Under the pieces are notes generated by a model that worked only from the letters and a program-made list of their open reading frames with translations, was not told the DNA's origin and ran no database searches. From positions 1-64,000 of the forward strand of contig JACPYV010000193.1 of the NCBI GenBank assembly GCA_016195825.1: a DNA stretch of 64,000 bases, read 5' to 3'. Origin of the DNA: Burkholderiales bacterium. Lineage in GTDB: Bacteria > Pseudomonadota > Gammaproteobacteria > Burkholderiales > Burkholderiaceae_C. Positions within the stretch are counted from its first letter, which is position 1. The number at the start of each line of letters is the position of its first letter. Position numbers and translations under genes: made by a program. Shown here piece after piece: positions 31,069 through 40,721 of this stretch.

Positions 31069-32181
31069 TCAGACCCAGGCCGCCCCGGAGCGGCCGGGCC
31101 ACCATCCGGTCAGCTTGATGTGCCCGCGGCCAAGTTCCCAGGTGTTCAGCGGGTTGGACACGCGCAGGAACTGGGTGGCACCGGCGGTGAATTCCATGGT
31201 GATGTCGAAGTTGGTCGCTTCCAGCGGGATGCCGGTGATCTGGGCGTCCAGGCCGCCCGAGACGCGTTCCGTGCGTGTCACCCGTTCAGTGCCCACGTCG
31301 TAGGTCACCGTGGCGGTGACGATGTAGGAGCCGCCGTTGTCCAGCCACAGGTTGAGGTAGGGCGTGTCTCCGACCCAGCGCGGGATGATGACCCGGCCCG
31401 CGAAGGACGTGAACTCGTAGGCGTAGGCCACCGGCTCCCTGTCAACCACATTCGCCTTGCTGGGGAAGATCCGCTTCTCGACGTTGTCCGTCGAGGAGGT
31501 GGTCTTGTAGGAACCCTTCAGCGACGCGGACTGGTCGCTGCCCGTCATCGCGGCGACGCCGTCGACCGAGCCGGTGATGCTGAACTCGCTGTTGTCCTGA
31601 CGCGAGCCGATGTTCACGCAGCCGTCTGTGAGCCAGACCTTGGTGATCATCCCGAAGCCCTGGTCGATCTTGTCGCCCGTGGCCTTGTTGTACTTCTTGG
31701 CCACCTTCAGGATCTCGTCGTACCTCTCCAGCATGACCTGGGCGGGGTCCTCGACGTACTCGACGCCGTAGGCGGAACCCGTGGATGTCAGCGAGCCCTT
31801 GGTGCCGAAGTCCCAGGTGCTCTGCAGACCCACGTTGACCTCCGTGCCGGTGGTCGGGTCCTTGTAGGGCACGTCGAACTTCACGCCGACCGTCGTCTGC
31901 TTCACATCGCCCTGCTCGATGTGCCAGTCGGTGCCCGACACCGCGATCACGGCGGGGACGGCGATGCCCGTCTGCGCGCCCTGGAACTGGCTGTCGGTCG
32001 GATTGAACCAGCCCAGCGCCCCGACCCTGATGGTCGGGTCGAGTGTCCAGTTGCCCCAGGCAAAGCGATCCGTGTTCCGCAGCAGCCGTGTCAGCTGTAC
32101 GTTCCACGCCGTGCTGCTGTCGTCGGCGACGCCGCTGGGTTGGGCGAGGACTTGAAAACCTTGTTCGTTCGATTCAGGCAT
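31069..32181 (-). CDS. leaderless beta-rich protein with pore-former-like features
   Basis: A protein of 370 residues from ATG 32181, which has an AGGGAGA site; no signal peptide. A Gly/Ser/Thr-rich alternating stretch (about 201-233, SITGSVDGVAAM... KGSYKTTSS) looks like an amphipathic hairpin. A C-terminal beta domain (about 262-370) contains SYIVTATVTYDV (285-296) and IPLEATNFDITMEF (318-331), an order that reminds me of domain 4 of thiol-activated cytolysins, but without their Trp-rich loop. No family is certain; pore formation is inference. It sits between an XRE regulator and a lipoprotein, same strand. Confidence 0.6.
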   Translation of the reverse strand: MPESNEQGFQVLAQPSGVADDSSTAWNVQLTRLLRNTDRFAWGNWTLDPTIRVGALGWFNPTDSQFQGAQTGIAVPAVIAVSGTDWHIEQGDVKQTTVGVKFDVPYKDPTTGTEVNVGLQSTWDFGTKGSLTSTGSAYGVEYVEDPAQVMLERYDEILKVAKKYNKATGDKIDQGFGMITKVWLTDGCVNIGSRQDNSEFSITGSVDGVAAMTGSDQSASLKGSYKTTSSTDNVEKRIFPSKANVVDREPVAYAYEFTSFAGRVIIPRWVGDTPYLNLWLDNGGSYIVTATVTYDVGTERVTRTERVSGGLDAQITGIPLEATNFDITMEFTAGATQFLRVSNPLNTWELGRGHIKLTGWWPGRSGAAWV

Positions 32182-32274
32182 GACCAATCTCCCTGTGAAG
32201 TGAATGAAAAGACCACCGTTCAGCACCGTCGACCGGTGCTGTGCAAAGCATGGCGGGGATCACCTGCGACGTGT

Positions 32275-32781
32275 TCATGTGGCGCTTGCGCCCGACGATG
32301 GAGCGCTTGCGTCCAGCGCAAGCCGGATGTCGGCGCCGTGCTCCATGAAGCTCAGCAGCGCGCGCACCTCGTTCACGGTGCGTTCGCTGATCTGCGGCGG
32401 CCGGTGGCCGGCAGCGGCGCGCTGCGGCGCCACCGGCTGGCCGATGCCGCGGAACAGCCAATCCATCGAAATGCCGAGCGCATCGCACAGGCACACGGCA
32501 TGGTCCAGCGTGATCGGGCCGCCCCGCTTCCAGCGGCTGATGGCGGCCTCGTTCACATCCAGTGCGCAGGCCAGCGCTGTCGCCTTGTAGTTGCCGCGCA
32601 GTTGCATGGCAGCGACGAGCCGGTCGCCGAAATGGCCGGCGCCGGGCGCCGGCGACTCGGTGATCGCTCCGTCGCAGCGCCACAGGCGACAGGACGCCGG
32701 CCGCCCCGGCAGGGCGGCCGGCGGGTCGGCCGTGTCCGGATGCTGGCCGCGTGACCCCGCGGGTGAATTGATGATGTCCAT
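32275..32781 (-). CDS. XRE-family transcriptional regulator
   Basis: A protein of 168 residues from ATG 32781, preceded by CCAGGAGT. The first 50 residues are Pro/Ala/Gly-rich and disordered. Residues 51-110 form a Cro/C1-type helix-turn-helix (KATALACALDVNEAAISRWKR), ending GISMDWLF, a common XRE ending. A helical tail has SERTVNEVRALLSFME. It heads four co-directional genes and is divergent from the first usp gene, with an FNR-type box in the 331-bp gap between them. Confidence 0.8.
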   Translation of the reverse strand: MDIINSPAGSRGQHPDTADPPAALPGRPASCRLWRCDGAITESPAPGAGHFGDRLVAAMQLRGNYKATALACALDVNEAAISRWKRGGPITLDHAVCLCDALGISMDWLFRGIGQPVAPQRAAAGHRPPQISERTVNEVRALLSFMEHGADIRLALDASAPSSGASAT

Positions 32782-33033
32782 GCCATGACTCCTGGTGCGC
32801 CATCCACCCGCCGATCGGCGGGCTGCTCTGCGCGGTAAAAAGAAGCGGTGAGGGTCTTCGCGGCGCATGGCGGCGTAGGGGGCCTCTCTCCAGGAAACGC
32901 GCCGTAGCGCCTGAACACGACATGCCGCGGCTCTTTTGTGACCTGTTGTGGATGAGTTAGGGGGGCATCTGCGTGAGGAAGTCTCCCGTCCCCCGCGGTG
33001 CCCGTCGGCTGTCGGGAGCCAGGCGCGCGTCCG

Positions 33034-33047
33034 TTGACGGCGGTCAA
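33034..33047. promoter_or_regulatory. FNR/Anr-type box before usp (site 1)
   Basis: TTGAC-GGCG-GTCAA, a perfect inverted repeat of FNR/Anr/Dnr spacing. Its centre is 72 bp before the usp ATG. A TAACCT -10 element at 33070-33075 would put the start site about 41 bp from the centre, the class II activator position. The rest of the 331-bp gap 32782-33112 shows nothing else I can name. Confidence 0.7.
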
Positions 33048-33112
33048 GGCCCCACGGCACGGGTGCCCCTAACCTGAACGCATCCATCCCGGCGTTCACG
33101 CAAAGGCAGGCC

Positions 33113-33559
33113 ATGTATCAGCGCATCCTCGTTCCCGTCGACGGCAGCTCGACTTCCGGCAAGGGGCTCACCGAGGCCATCTCCATCGCCCGCATGACCG
33201 GCGGGCGTATCCGCCTGTTGCATGTGGTGGACGCGCTGCCGGCGGCCATAGGTGCCGATTCATTCGCCGGCTATTCCGCAGAGGTGCTGCCGCTGTTGCG
33301 CGAGGGTGGTCACGCGGTGCTGGAGCAGTCCCGCAAGCTCGTGGAAGCCGTCGGCGTCACTGTCGATACGGTGATGCGCGAAGTGGTGGGCGGGCGCGTG
33401 TCGGACCTGATCGTGGAAGAGGCGGCTGCCTGGTCGGCCAGTCTCATCGTGCTTGGCACGCATGGCCGGCGCGTCGTGCGCCGGCTGCTGCTGGGCAGCG
33501 ATGCCGAGCAGGTGTTGCGCACCGCCACCGTGCCGGTGCTGCTCGTGCGCGGCGAGTAA
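33113..33559 (+). CDS. universal stress protein, single domain
   Basis: A UspA-type protein of 148 residues. ILVPVDGSSTSGKGL opens the nucleotide-binding fold and GTHGRRVVRRLLLGSDAEQV carries the ATP-binding G-2x-G-9x-G(S/T) motif, so an ATP-binding Usp. It is first of a four-gene operon with an adaptor (3 bp gap), permease and ATPase. The FNR-type box upstream suggests induction at low oxygen. Confidence 0.93.
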   Translation: MYQRILVPVDGSSTSGKGLTEAISIARMTGGRIRLLHVVDALPAAIGADSFAGYSAEVLPLLREGGHAVLEQSRKLVEAVGVTVDTVMREVVGGRVSDLIVEEAAAWSASLIVLGTHGRRVVRRLLLGSDAEQVLRTATVPVLLVRGE

Positions 33560-33562
33560 GTC

Positions 33563-34756
33563 GTGCGACCGCTGCTGGTGCTGTCCGGCGTGGCAGCGCT
33601 TGCGCTGGCCCTGGTGTTTGGCACGCCGCTGGTCCTGGGCCAGCGCGTGCAGGTCGTCACACTCACGCCGCGCGACCTGGTGCGCAGCGTGGTGGCGACG
33701 GGCCATGTGGAGGCGCCGCATCGCGTGGAGATCGGCTCGCAGGTCGTCGGCACGGTGAAGCTCGTCCCGGTCGACGAAGGCCAGACTGTGAAGGCCGGGC
33801 AGCGGCTCGTTGAGCTGGACGACGCCGAGCTGCGTGCCGCGGCACGTGAAGCCGATGTCGCCGTGCTGCAGGCGCAGGCGCGCGTGCGGCAGCTGCAGGA
33901 GGTGCAGCGGCCGGTGGCGGCACAGGCGCAGCGCCAGGCCCAGGCCACGCTAGACAACGCCCAGGCCCAGTGGCGCCGCCAGCAGGACTTGTACAACCAG
34001 GGCTACGTTGGCCAGGCGGCACTGGACGACGCGCGCAAGAGCCTGGCGCTGGCGGACGCCCAGCTCGGCGCGGCGCGCAAGCAGCTCGACGCGACCCAGG
34101 CCGGCGGCAGCGACGCGGCGGTCGCCGTCGCCGCGCTGGCGCAGGCACGCGCCGGCGCGGACCTGGCCCATGCGCGGCTTCGCTACGCGACGCTCACCGC
34201 ACCGGAGGATGGCCAGCTCATCAGCCGCGGCGTGGAGCGTGGCGACGTCGTGCAGCCCGGCAAGACACTGATGGTGCTGTCGCCCGCAGGCGAGACCCAG
34301 CTCGTCGTGCAGTTCGACGAGAAGCACCTCGGCCTGCTGGCTCCGGGCCAGCGCGCGCTGGCCTCGGCCGACGCCTTTGCGGACCAGCGCTTCGGCGCTG
34401 AGGTGGCCTACATCAACCCCGGCGTCGACCTGCAACGCGGCTCGGTGGAGGTCAAGATGCGCGTGCCGCAGCCGCCAGCCTATCTGCGCCAGGACATGAC
34501 CGTGTCGGTGGACGTGGAGGTGGCTCGGCGCAACCAGGTGCTGGTGGTGCCGCTGGACCTGCTGCACGATGCCGGCAGCACCTCGCCCTGGGTGCTGAAG
34601 CTGGCGGACGGCCGCGCGCGGCGCCAGGTCGTGCGGCTGGGGCTGCGCGGCGCGGGCGCCGTCGAGGTGCTGGAAGGGCTGAGGACCGGTGACCAGCTGG
34701 CGCCGGCCGATACGCGCGAAGGCGCCCGGCTACGCGCCGCGGCGCCCAGCCCATGA
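33563..34756 (+). CDS. periplasmic adaptor (HlyD/MacA family) of an ABC exporter
   Basis: A protein of 397 residues from GTG 33563. An N-terminal hydrophobic anchor (about 4-26) is followed by a barrel-sandwich/lipoyl segment (VEIGSQVVGTVKLVPVDEGQTVKAGQ), an Ala/Gln-rich coiled-coil hairpin (about 90-195), the second lipoyl half (LTAPEDGQLISRGVERGDVV) and a beta-barrel. Its stop overlaps the permease ATG (ATGA). Together with the next two genes it makes a MacAB-like tripartite exporter missing a local outer-membrane channel. Confidence 0.9.
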   Translation: MRPLLVLSGVAALALALVFGTPLVLGQRVQVVTLTPRDLVRSVVATGHVEAPHRVEIGSQVVGTVKLVPVDEGQTVKAGQRLVELDDAELRAAAREADVAVLQAQARVRQLQEVQRPVAAQAQRQAQATLDNAQAQWRRQQDLYNQGYVGQAALDDARKSLALADAQLGAARKQLDATQAGGSDAAVAVAALAQARAGADLAHARLRYATLTAPEDGQLISRGVERGDVVQPGKTLMVLSPAGETQLVVQFDEKHLGLLAPGQRALASADAFADQRFGAEVAYINPGVDLQRGSVEVKMRVPQPPAYLRQDMTVSVDVEVARRNQVLVVPLDLLHDAGSTSPWVLKLADGRARRQVVRLGLRGAGAVEVLEGLRTGDQLAPADTREGARLRAAAPSP

Positions 34757-35982
34757 AGACCTGGCAGCCGTTTGAATGGATCGTCGCCTCGCGCTTCCTG
34801 CGTGAGGGGCGTTGGCAGACGGTGTTCATCGTCGGCGGCGTGGCCATCGGCGTGGCTGTCATCGTCTTCATGTCGGCACTGCTGTCCGGCCTGCAGGCCA
34901 ACTTCATCCGCCGTGTGCTGACCGCACAGGCGCACATCCAGCTGTTGCCACCCAAGGAGACGGCACGGCCGCTGCGCTCCCAGGAGGCCGGCGTGCTGCA
35001 GGACGCCACCGTGCAGGCGCCGCTGCAGAGGCTGAAGTCCATCGACCAGTGGCAGGCCGTCGCGGCGCAGATCTGCGCGCTGCCGCAGGTGCTGGTTGTG
35101 TCGCCGGCGGCCACCGGCTCTGCTCTCGTCGTCCGGGGCGATGCGAGCCGCGCTATCTCGGTAGTGGGCGTGGAGCCCGAGCAGTATTTCCGCATCGTCT
35201 CGCTGCCAGACAAGCTTGTGCGCGGCAGCGCGCGGCTGAACGGCGGCGACATCCTGATCGGCACCGAGCTGGCGAGCGACCTGGGGCTGGACGTGGCCGA
35301 CAAGCTGCGCCTCACCGCCGCGTCCGGCGCCGACAACGTGCTCACAGTCAGCGGCATCTTCGACTTGGGCAACAAGGGTGCCAACCAGCGCACCACCTAC
35401 CTGGCGTTGCACACCGCCCAGAGCCTGCTGAAGCTGCAGGGCGGCGTGTCCAGCCTGGACGTGACCGTGCGCGACGTCTACGCGGCCGAGGACGTGGCCC
35501 AGCGCATCACGGCGTTGACCGGCGTGCAGGCCGACAGCTGGATCAAAACCAACGCCCAGTTCTTCAGCGCGGTGCAGGCCCAGGTCAGCGCCAACACGGC
35601 CATCCGCTTCTTCGTGGGCTTGTCGGTGGCCTTCGGCATTGCCAGCGTGCTGTTCGTGTCGGTGGTGCAGAAGTCGCGTGAGATCGGCATCCTGCGGGCC
35701 ATGGGCGTCTCGCGTGGGCGCATCCTGCGCCTGTTCCTGCTTCAGGGCGGCCTGCTGGGCCTGGCCGGCTCCGCGGCCGGGTCGGCCATCGGCGCGGCGG
35801 CGCTGGTGCTGTGGCGCGAGATGGCGCGCGGGCCGGACGGCCTGCCGCTGGTGCCCGTCACGCTGCAGGCGGCGCTGTTCCTCGCCGCGCTGGGGCTGGC
35901 CAGCGTCACCGGCCTGCTTGCGGCCGTGGCGCCTGCGCTGCGCGCCGCGCGGCTGGACCCCGTGGTGGCCATCCGTGGCTGA
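34753..35982 (+). CDS. ABC transporter permease (FtsX/MacB/LolC type)
   Basis: An inner-membrane protein of 409 residues. One helix near the N-terminus (about 25-50), a large periplasmic domain (about 55-275) of the MacB_PCD kind ([18 protein letters not shown]), then three C-terminal helices with the FtsX signature [21 protein letters not shown]. The C-terminus ends LDPVVAIRG. The gene is coupled to both neighbours by overlaps. Unlike E. coli MacB, the ATPase is a separate polypeptide. Confidence 0.92.
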   Translation: MKTWQPFEWIVASRFLREGRWQTVFIVGGVAIGVAVIVFMSALLSGLQANFIRRVLTAQAHIQLLPPKETARPLRSQEAGVLQDATVQAPLQRLKSIDQWQAVAAQICALPQVLVVSPAATGSALVVRGDASRAISVVGVEPEQYFRIVSLPDKLVRGSARLNGGDILIGTELASDLGLDVADKLRLTAASGADNVLTVSGIFDLGNKGANQRTTYLALHTAQSLLKLQGGVSSLDVTVRDVYAAEDVAQRITALTGVQADSWIKTNAQFFSAVQAQVSANTAIRFFVGLSVAFGIASVLFVSVVQKSREIGILRAMGVSRGRILRLFLLQGGLLGLAGSAAGSAIGAAALVLWREMARGPDGLPLVPVTLQAALFLAALGLASVTGLLAAVAPALRAARLDPVVAIRG

Positions 35983-36703
35983 GTCGGCCGCCAGCGGCGT
36001 GGTCGTGCGCCTGCAGCGAGTGCGCAAAGCGTTCAATGTGGGCCAGCCCCACGAGACGGAGGTGCTGCACGGCATCGACATCGAGCTGCGCAGTGGCGAG
36101 TTCTGCGCCGTGGTTGGGCCGTCGGGCTCGGGCAAGAGCACGCTGCTCAACCTCATCGGCCTGCTGGACCGCCCGACCGCCGGGCTGCTGTCGGTCTGCG
36201 GCCAGGAGACCACCGCGCTGGACGACGCCGCGCTGACGCGGCTGCGCGGGCGCAGCATCGGCTTCGTCTTTCAGTACCACCACCTGATCGGCGCCTTCAC
36301 GGCGCTGGAGAACGTCATGATGCCCATGCTGGGCGACGCGGGGTTCCCCGACCGCGCGATGCACGAGCGCGCGCGCGAACTACTGGGCAGGGTGGGTCTG
36401 GCCAAGCGCTGTGACAACCTGGCCGTGCACCTGAGCGGCGGCGAGCAGCAGCGCGTGGCGGTGGCGCGCGCCTTGGCCATGCGGCCTGCCGTGGTGCTGG
36501 CGGATGAGCCCACCGGCAACCTCGACACCAAGTCGGCGGACGTGGTGTTCGAGATGTTGCGCGACGTGAATCGCACACAGCAGACCACCGTCCTGTTTGT
36601 CACCCACAACCCCGCGCTGGCGCTGCGCTGCGACCGCACCATCGAGGTCGTGGACGGCGCCATCGTCGGTGCGGTGAGCCCTCAGCCCGAAGCTGGTATC
36701 TGA
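35975..36703 (+). CDS. ABC transporter ATP-binding protein (MacB/LolD type)
   Basis: A protein of 242 residues from GTG 35975, overlapping the permease by 8 bp. Walker [11 protein letters not shown]-loop FVFQYHHLI, signature [15 protein letters not shown], Walker [13 protein letters not shown] and the switch His in FVTHNP are all intact, so it should hydrolyse ATP. Its 3' end overlaps the convergent acyltransferase gene by 22 bp. Confidence 0.95.
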   Translation: MAESAASGVVVRLQRVRKAFNVGQPHETEVLHGIDIELRSGEFCAVVGPSGSGKSTLLNLIGLLDRPTAGLLSVCGQETTALDDAALTRLRGRSIGFVFQYHHLIGAFTALENVMMPMLGDAGFPDRAMHERARELLGRVGLAKRCDNLAVHLSGGEQQRVAVARALAMRPAVVLADEPTGNLDTKSADVVFEMLRDVNRTQQTTVLFVTHNPALALRCDRTIEVVDGAIVGAVSPQPEAGI

Positions 36704-39351
36704 CGGCTCACGAAGACGACGTCCGCAGGCTCGTGCCTGTCGGCGCGGATCTCGAAGCCCAGCGCCCTCGCCAGGCCCAGCATCTCGTGGTTCTCGCGCA
36801 GTACATGGCCCACGATGCGCTGCGTGCCGCGTGTCGCGGCGTAGTCCAGCAGTGCTTGCATCAGCAGCCGCCCCAGACCCTGGCCCTTGAGGTCGCTGCG
36901 CACCATGACGGCAAACTCGGCCTCCACGTTGTCGGGGTCGCGCACCAGGCGTGCGACACCCAGCGTGCGCGGCGCGCCCGGCACCTGTGCGTCGACGACG
37001 ATGAAGGCCATCTCGCGCTCGTAGTCGATCTGCGTGAGCCGTGCCAGGTCCTCATGCGACAGCGCGTGCGGTGCCTGAAAGAAGCGCATGCGCAGGTCTT
37101 CGGGGTCGGCACTTTCCAGGAAGGCACGGTGCTGGGCCTCGTCCTCGGGGCGGATGGGGCGCATCTGCACCGGGTGGCCGCACCATTGCAGCGTGCGCGC
37201 CAGCTCGGCGGGGTAGGGGCGCACGGCGAAGCGCGCCACGCCCGAGGGCGCCGCCGCTGACAGGCGCACGCGCGCGTCCAGCGCCATGACGCCGTGCTCG
37301 TCGGCCCACAGCGGGTTGATGTCCAGCTCGGCCAGCTCGGGCAGGTCAGCCAGCAGCTGTGCCACGGCGATCAGCGCGTCGCACAGCGCGTCCAGGTGGG
37401 CTGGCGGTCGGTCGCGGTAGCCGGCCAGCAGCCGAGCCACGCGAGTGCGGCTGACCAGCTCGCGCGCCAGCGTGCGGTTCAGCGGCGGCAGCGCCACGGC
37501 GCGGTCGCCCAGCACCTCCACGGCCGTGCCACCCTGGCCGAACAGCAGCACCGGCCCGAAGATGGGGTCGACATGGGCGCCGACGATGAGTTCCTGCGCA
37601 TGCGGCCGCTGCGCCATGGCCTGCACGCTGAAGCCCTCGATGCTGGCCTCGGGGCGGACAGCCTGCAGATGGGCGAGCATCTCCTCGGCGGCCACGCGCA
37701 CGGCGGCCTCTCCGCGCAGGTCCAGCCGCACGCCGCCGGCGTCCGACTTGTGCAGGATGGCGGGCGACACCACCTTCAGCGCCACCGGCCCGTCGATGCG
37801 GCGGGCCGCGTCGGCGGCGGCCTGCGGTGTGGGCGGCACCCGCAGCGTGGCCACGACCGGGATGCCGTAGGCGGCCAGCAGCGCCTTGGCGTCGACCTCG
37901 TCCAGCCATTCGCGGCCGGCGGACAGCGCCGCGTCGACGATGCGGCGTGCGCTCGTCCGGTCGGGTTCGGCGTTGGCACTGGCGGTGGGGGTCTGGCGCA
38001 GCGCCACCTGGTTGCTGCGGTAGGTCTGCATCAGCGAGAACGCGCGCACGGCCTCCTCCGGCGTCTCGTAGCCCGCAATGCCTGCCGCCTCGAACAACCG
38101 CCGTGCCGGCGCGACGGTGTCGCCACCCAGCCAGCAGCTCAGCACGCGGCCCGGGTGCGCGGCGATGAGCGGCGCACAGGCGCCCGCGATGGTCTCGCTG
38201 GCCACGATGGCCGTCGGCGCGTGCACGAACAGCAGCGCCCCGGCCTCGGGCGCCTTGAACAAGGCCGTCAGCGTGTCCACGTAGCGCTGGGCCGGCGCGT
38301 CGCCAATGATGTCGATGGGGTTGCCGTGCGACCAACTGGCTGGCAGCACGGCGTCGAGCTGCTGCATCAGCGCCTCGCCCGGTCGGGCCAGCGTCACGCC
38401 CAGCGGGGCGGCCGCATCAGCCACCATGACGCCGGCACCGCCGCCGTTGGTCATCACCATCAGCTCGCGGCTGTGGTTGTCGCGGAAGCGCGCCAGTGTC
38501 TGCGCGGCGATGAAGAGGTCTTTCAGCGTGTCCACGCGCAGCATGCCGGCGCGGCGGATGGCGGCGTCGAACACGATGTCCTCACCGGCCAACGCGCCCG
38601 TGTGCGAGGCCGCGGCCTTCATGCCGGCCGGCACGCGGCCGGCCTTGACGACGATGACCGGCTTGGTACGCGCCGCCGCCCGCGCCGCCGACATGAACTT
38701 GCGCGGCGAGGTGATGGATTCGATGTAGAGAAGGATGGCGCGCGTATGCCGATCCGTGGCTAGGTGGTCCAGCAGGTCGCCGAAGTCCACGTCCGCGTGC
38801 TCGCCCAGCGATACCAGGTGCGAGAAGCCGATGTGCTCCGCGTTGGCCCAGTCCAGCAGCGCCGTCAGCAGCGCGCCGGATTGCGACACCAGCGCCAGCT
38901 CGCCCGGCAGCGCGCTGGCTTGCGTGAAGCTCGCGTTCAGGCCGATGTGCGGGCTCAGCAGCCCGATGCAGTTGGGGCCGAGCAGTCTCAGGGTGTGGGG
39001 CCGCGCCGCGTCCAGTGCGGCCTGCTTCTGCTGCGGCGTGAGGCCAGCCGTGACGACGATGGCGGCGCGCGTGCCCAGCGCGCCCAGCTGAGCGACGAGC
39101 GGGGCGATGGTGTCGGGCGGCGTGCACAGCACGGCCAGGTCAGGCGTAAACGGCAGCTCGGCCGCATCCCCGTAGCAGCGCTGGCCGTCGAGCGCCCGCA
39201 GCCGCGGGTTCACCGGCGCCACCGGGCCCTTGAAGCCGCCGGCCACCAGGTTGCGCCAGACGGTGGTGCCCACGCGGGCGGGCTGGTCCGAGGCGCCGAA
39301 TACGGCCACGGACCGCGGGGTGAGCAGGCGGTCGAGGAAGCGTTGCGTCAT
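36682..39351 (-). CDS. Pat-type protein: acyl-CoA synthetase-like (ADP-forming) domains plus GNAT acetyltransferase
   Basis: A protein of 889 residues, close to E. coli PatZ (886). Domains in order: CoA-binding ([19 protein letters not shown]), succinyl-CoA-ligase-like domains with ASHTGALAG containing the candidate phosphohistidine, an ATP-grasp domain (about 480-700), and a C-terminal GNAT domain (about 725-885, [19 protein letters not shown]). PatZ acetylates lysines of acetyl-CoA synthetase and others; some relatives with intact His make acetyl-CoA. It is 10 bp downstream of a tandem usp gene, likely one transcript behind an FNR-type box. Confidence 0.9.
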   Translation of the reverse strand: MTQRFLDRLLTPRSVAVFGASDQPARVGTTVWRNLVAGGFKGPVAPVNPRLRALDGQRCYGDAAELPFTPDLAVLCTPPDTIAPLVAQLGALGTRAAIVVTAGLTPQQKQAALDAARPHTLRLLGPNCIGLLSPHIGLNASFTQASALPGELALVSQSGALLTALLDWANAEHIGFSHLVSLGEHADVDFGDLLDHLATDRHTRAILLYIESITSPRKFMSAARAAARTKPVIVVKAGRVPAGMKAAASHTGALAGEDIVFDAAIRRAGMLRVDTLKDLFIAAQTLARFRDNHSRELMVMTNGGGAGVMVADAAAPLGVTLARPGEALMQQLDAVLPASWSHGNPIDIIGDAPAQRYVDTLTALFKAPEAGALLFVHAPTAIVASETIAGACAPLIAAHPGRVLSCWLGGDTVAPARRLFEAAGIAGYETPEEAVRAFSLMQTYRSNQVALRQTPTASANAEPDRTSARRIVDAALSAGREWLDEVDAKALLAAYGIPVVATLRVPPTPQAAADAARRIDGPVALKVVSPAILHKSDAGGVRLDLRGEAAVRVAAEEMLAHLQAVRPEASIEGFSVQAMAQRPHAQELIVGAHVDPIFGPVLLFGQGGTAVEVLGDRAVALPPLNRTLARELVSRTRVARLLAGYRDRPPAHLDALCDALIAVAQLLADLPELAELDINPLWADEHGVMALDARVRLSAAAPSGVARFAVRPYPAELARTLQWCGHPVQMRPIRPEDEAQHRAFLESADPEDLRMRFFQAPHALSHEDLARLTQIDYEREMAFIVVDAQVPGAPRTLGVARLVRDPDNVEAEFAVMVRSDLKGQGLGRLLMQALLDYAATRGTQRIVGHVLRENHEMLGLARALGFEIRADRHEPADVVFVSRQIPASG

Positions 39352-39361
39352 GCTGGCATGC

Positions 39362-40207
39362 TCAGTGCGACAGAAGCACCGGCACCGGCGAGCTGCTCAT
39401 CAGCGTGCGCGTGACGCCGCCCAGCACGGTCTCGCGCAGCCGCGAATGGCCGTAGCCGCCGGTGACGATGAGCTGGGCGCCCATGTCTGCCGCGTGCGAC
39501 AGCAGCGCCTCGCCGGCACCCACCTTGATAGGCACGTAGCTGACTTTGACGTTCAGGCCATGGCGGGCCAGCCACAGCGCGATGTCGGCGCCGGGCAGTT
39601 CGCCGTGGCGACGGTCGACGTCCTCGGGCGCGTCAAACACGGCCACCTCGACGCTGGCGGCCATCTTCAGCAGCGGCAGCGCGTCGTGCATGGCCCGCGC
39701 GGCCTCGCGGCTGCCGTTCCAGCCGACCAGCACGCGGGCGGCGGAGGCCACCTCGCACTCGCCAACATAGGGCAGCAGCAGCAAGGGCCGGCCGGCCCGC
39801 AGCAGCACGTCCTGGGGCATCTGCGTGGACTGCTCGGAGCGCGGCTCGTCGGGATTCGGCTGCGTGGCGACGATCAGGTCGCTGTAGCGCGCTGCCAGGC
39901 TCATCACCTCGCTGGCATTGCCCAGCTCCGCCCGGCCTTCGTAGGAGCGCACGCCCAGGCTGAGTGCCTGCTCCAGGAACTGGCTCACGCACTGGTCGGC
40001 CTGCTCCCGCAACTGGTCCATGGCCGCCTGCTGGTACTCCGCCAGGCCCAGCATGCCCGGCCCGTCGGCCGGCAGGACGATCCAGCCGGTGGGCGCCACG
40101 CCCACCAGGTGGGCGTCATGCTGGCGTGCGAGCGCCGCGGCGGCCGCCACGCGCGCCTGCGCGTTGCTGCTGCCATCGAGGTGGACGAGGATGGTCTTGA
40201 GGGTCAT
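39362..40207 (-). CDS. universal stress protein, tandem-domain
   Basis: A protein of 281 residues with two Usp folds. The first (TILVHLDGSSNAQARV) has lost the glycine ATP motif. The second (about 150-281, RVLVGWNGSREAARAM) keeps it as GGYGHSRLRETVLGGVTRTL. ATG 40207 has an AAGGAG site. A perfect FNR-type box lies upstream. It precedes the Pat-type gene. Tandem Usps of this kind are common in low-oxygen or phosphate-stress regulons of Burkholderiales. Confidence 0.92.
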   Translation of the reverse strand: MTLKTILVHLDGSSNAQARVAAAAALARQHDAHLVGVAPTGWIVLPADGPGMLGLAEYQQAAMDQLREQADQCVSQFLEQALSLGVRSYEGRAELGNASEVMSLAARYSDLIVATQPNPDEPRSEQSTQMPQDVLLRAGRPLLLLPYVGECEVASAARVLVGWNGSREAARAMHDALPLLKMAASVEVAVFDAPEDVDRRHGELPGADIALWLARHGLNVKVSYVPIKVGAGEALLSHAADMGAQLIVTGGYGHSRLRETVLGGVTRTLMSSSPVPVLLSH

Positions 40208-40276
40208 GACGCTTCTCCTTTGCGCGACTGCGCAGTTGCATGGGCGCCATGTTTTGCGAGGCCGGCGCCCGCGCCA

Positions 40277-40290
40277 TTGACGCGGGTCAA
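40277..40290. promoter_or_regulatory. FNR/Anr-type box before tandem usp (site 2)
   Basis: TTGAC-GCGG-GTCAA, a perfect inverted repeat, centre 76 bp before the usp start at 40207, almost the same distance as at site 1. Confidence 0.7.
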
Positions 40291-40327
40291 CTCCCGGCTG
40301 CGTTGTCGGCGCAACGCGCCGGCGGGC

Positions 40328-40654
40328 TCAGGGCTCGCCTGTGTCGTGCTGCAGAGCGTTCAGCCAAAGCAGCGCCCAGCTGCGCCAGAACTGCTGCAAG
40401 CCGCTGGAGAACGCTGGGTAGGGGAAGGCTTGGAATGCGTCCACCAGCGGCTGGGCCGAGGGCAGCGGTGCCGAGGTGTCGACCCAGGGCTGCATCCAGC
40501 GCGCTGCGCTCCGCTCGGTGTCCTTCCACCACGCGGTCTGGGCGTCCAGCAGCGCGATCAGTCCGCGGTTGCAGGCCAGCGATCCGAGTGCCCACTGGCG
40601 TGACAGTTCGGCAGCGTCGGTGGCCGGTGATGGGGCACGGGCGGTGGTGGCCAT
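40328..40654 (-). CDS. small phasin-like helical protein
   Basis: A protein of 108 residues with a GGAG site before ATG 40654. It is helical and Trp/Ala-rich (QWALGSLACNRGLIALLDAQTAWW; LQQFWRSWALLWLNALQ). No signal peptide. The texture resembles short phasins or PHA-granule proteins, which are found in low-oxygen clusters of Burkholderia, but I cannot place it in a family. It is a single gene between the tandem usp and the GGDEF gene. Confidence 0.6.
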   Translation of the reverse strand: MATTARAPSPATDAAELSRQWALGSLACNRGLIALLDAQTAWWKDTERSAARWMQPWVDTSAPLPSAQPLVDAFQAFPYPAFSSGLQQFWRSWALLWLNALQHDTGEP

Positions 40655-40706
40655 GGTGGTCTCCGCAGCAGGGTAGCCCACTCTAGGCGCATCGCGGCCG
40701 CGTGAC

Positions 40707-40720
40707 TTGCGTTGCATCAA
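40707..40720. promoter_or_regulatory. degenerate FNR/Anr-type box (site 3)
   Basis: Read on the minus strand, TTGAT-GCAA-CGCAA: one half intact, the other with two mismatches. The centre is 59 bp before the phasin-like ATG, the same spacing as site 5. Confidence 0.35.
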
Positions 40721-40721
40721 C

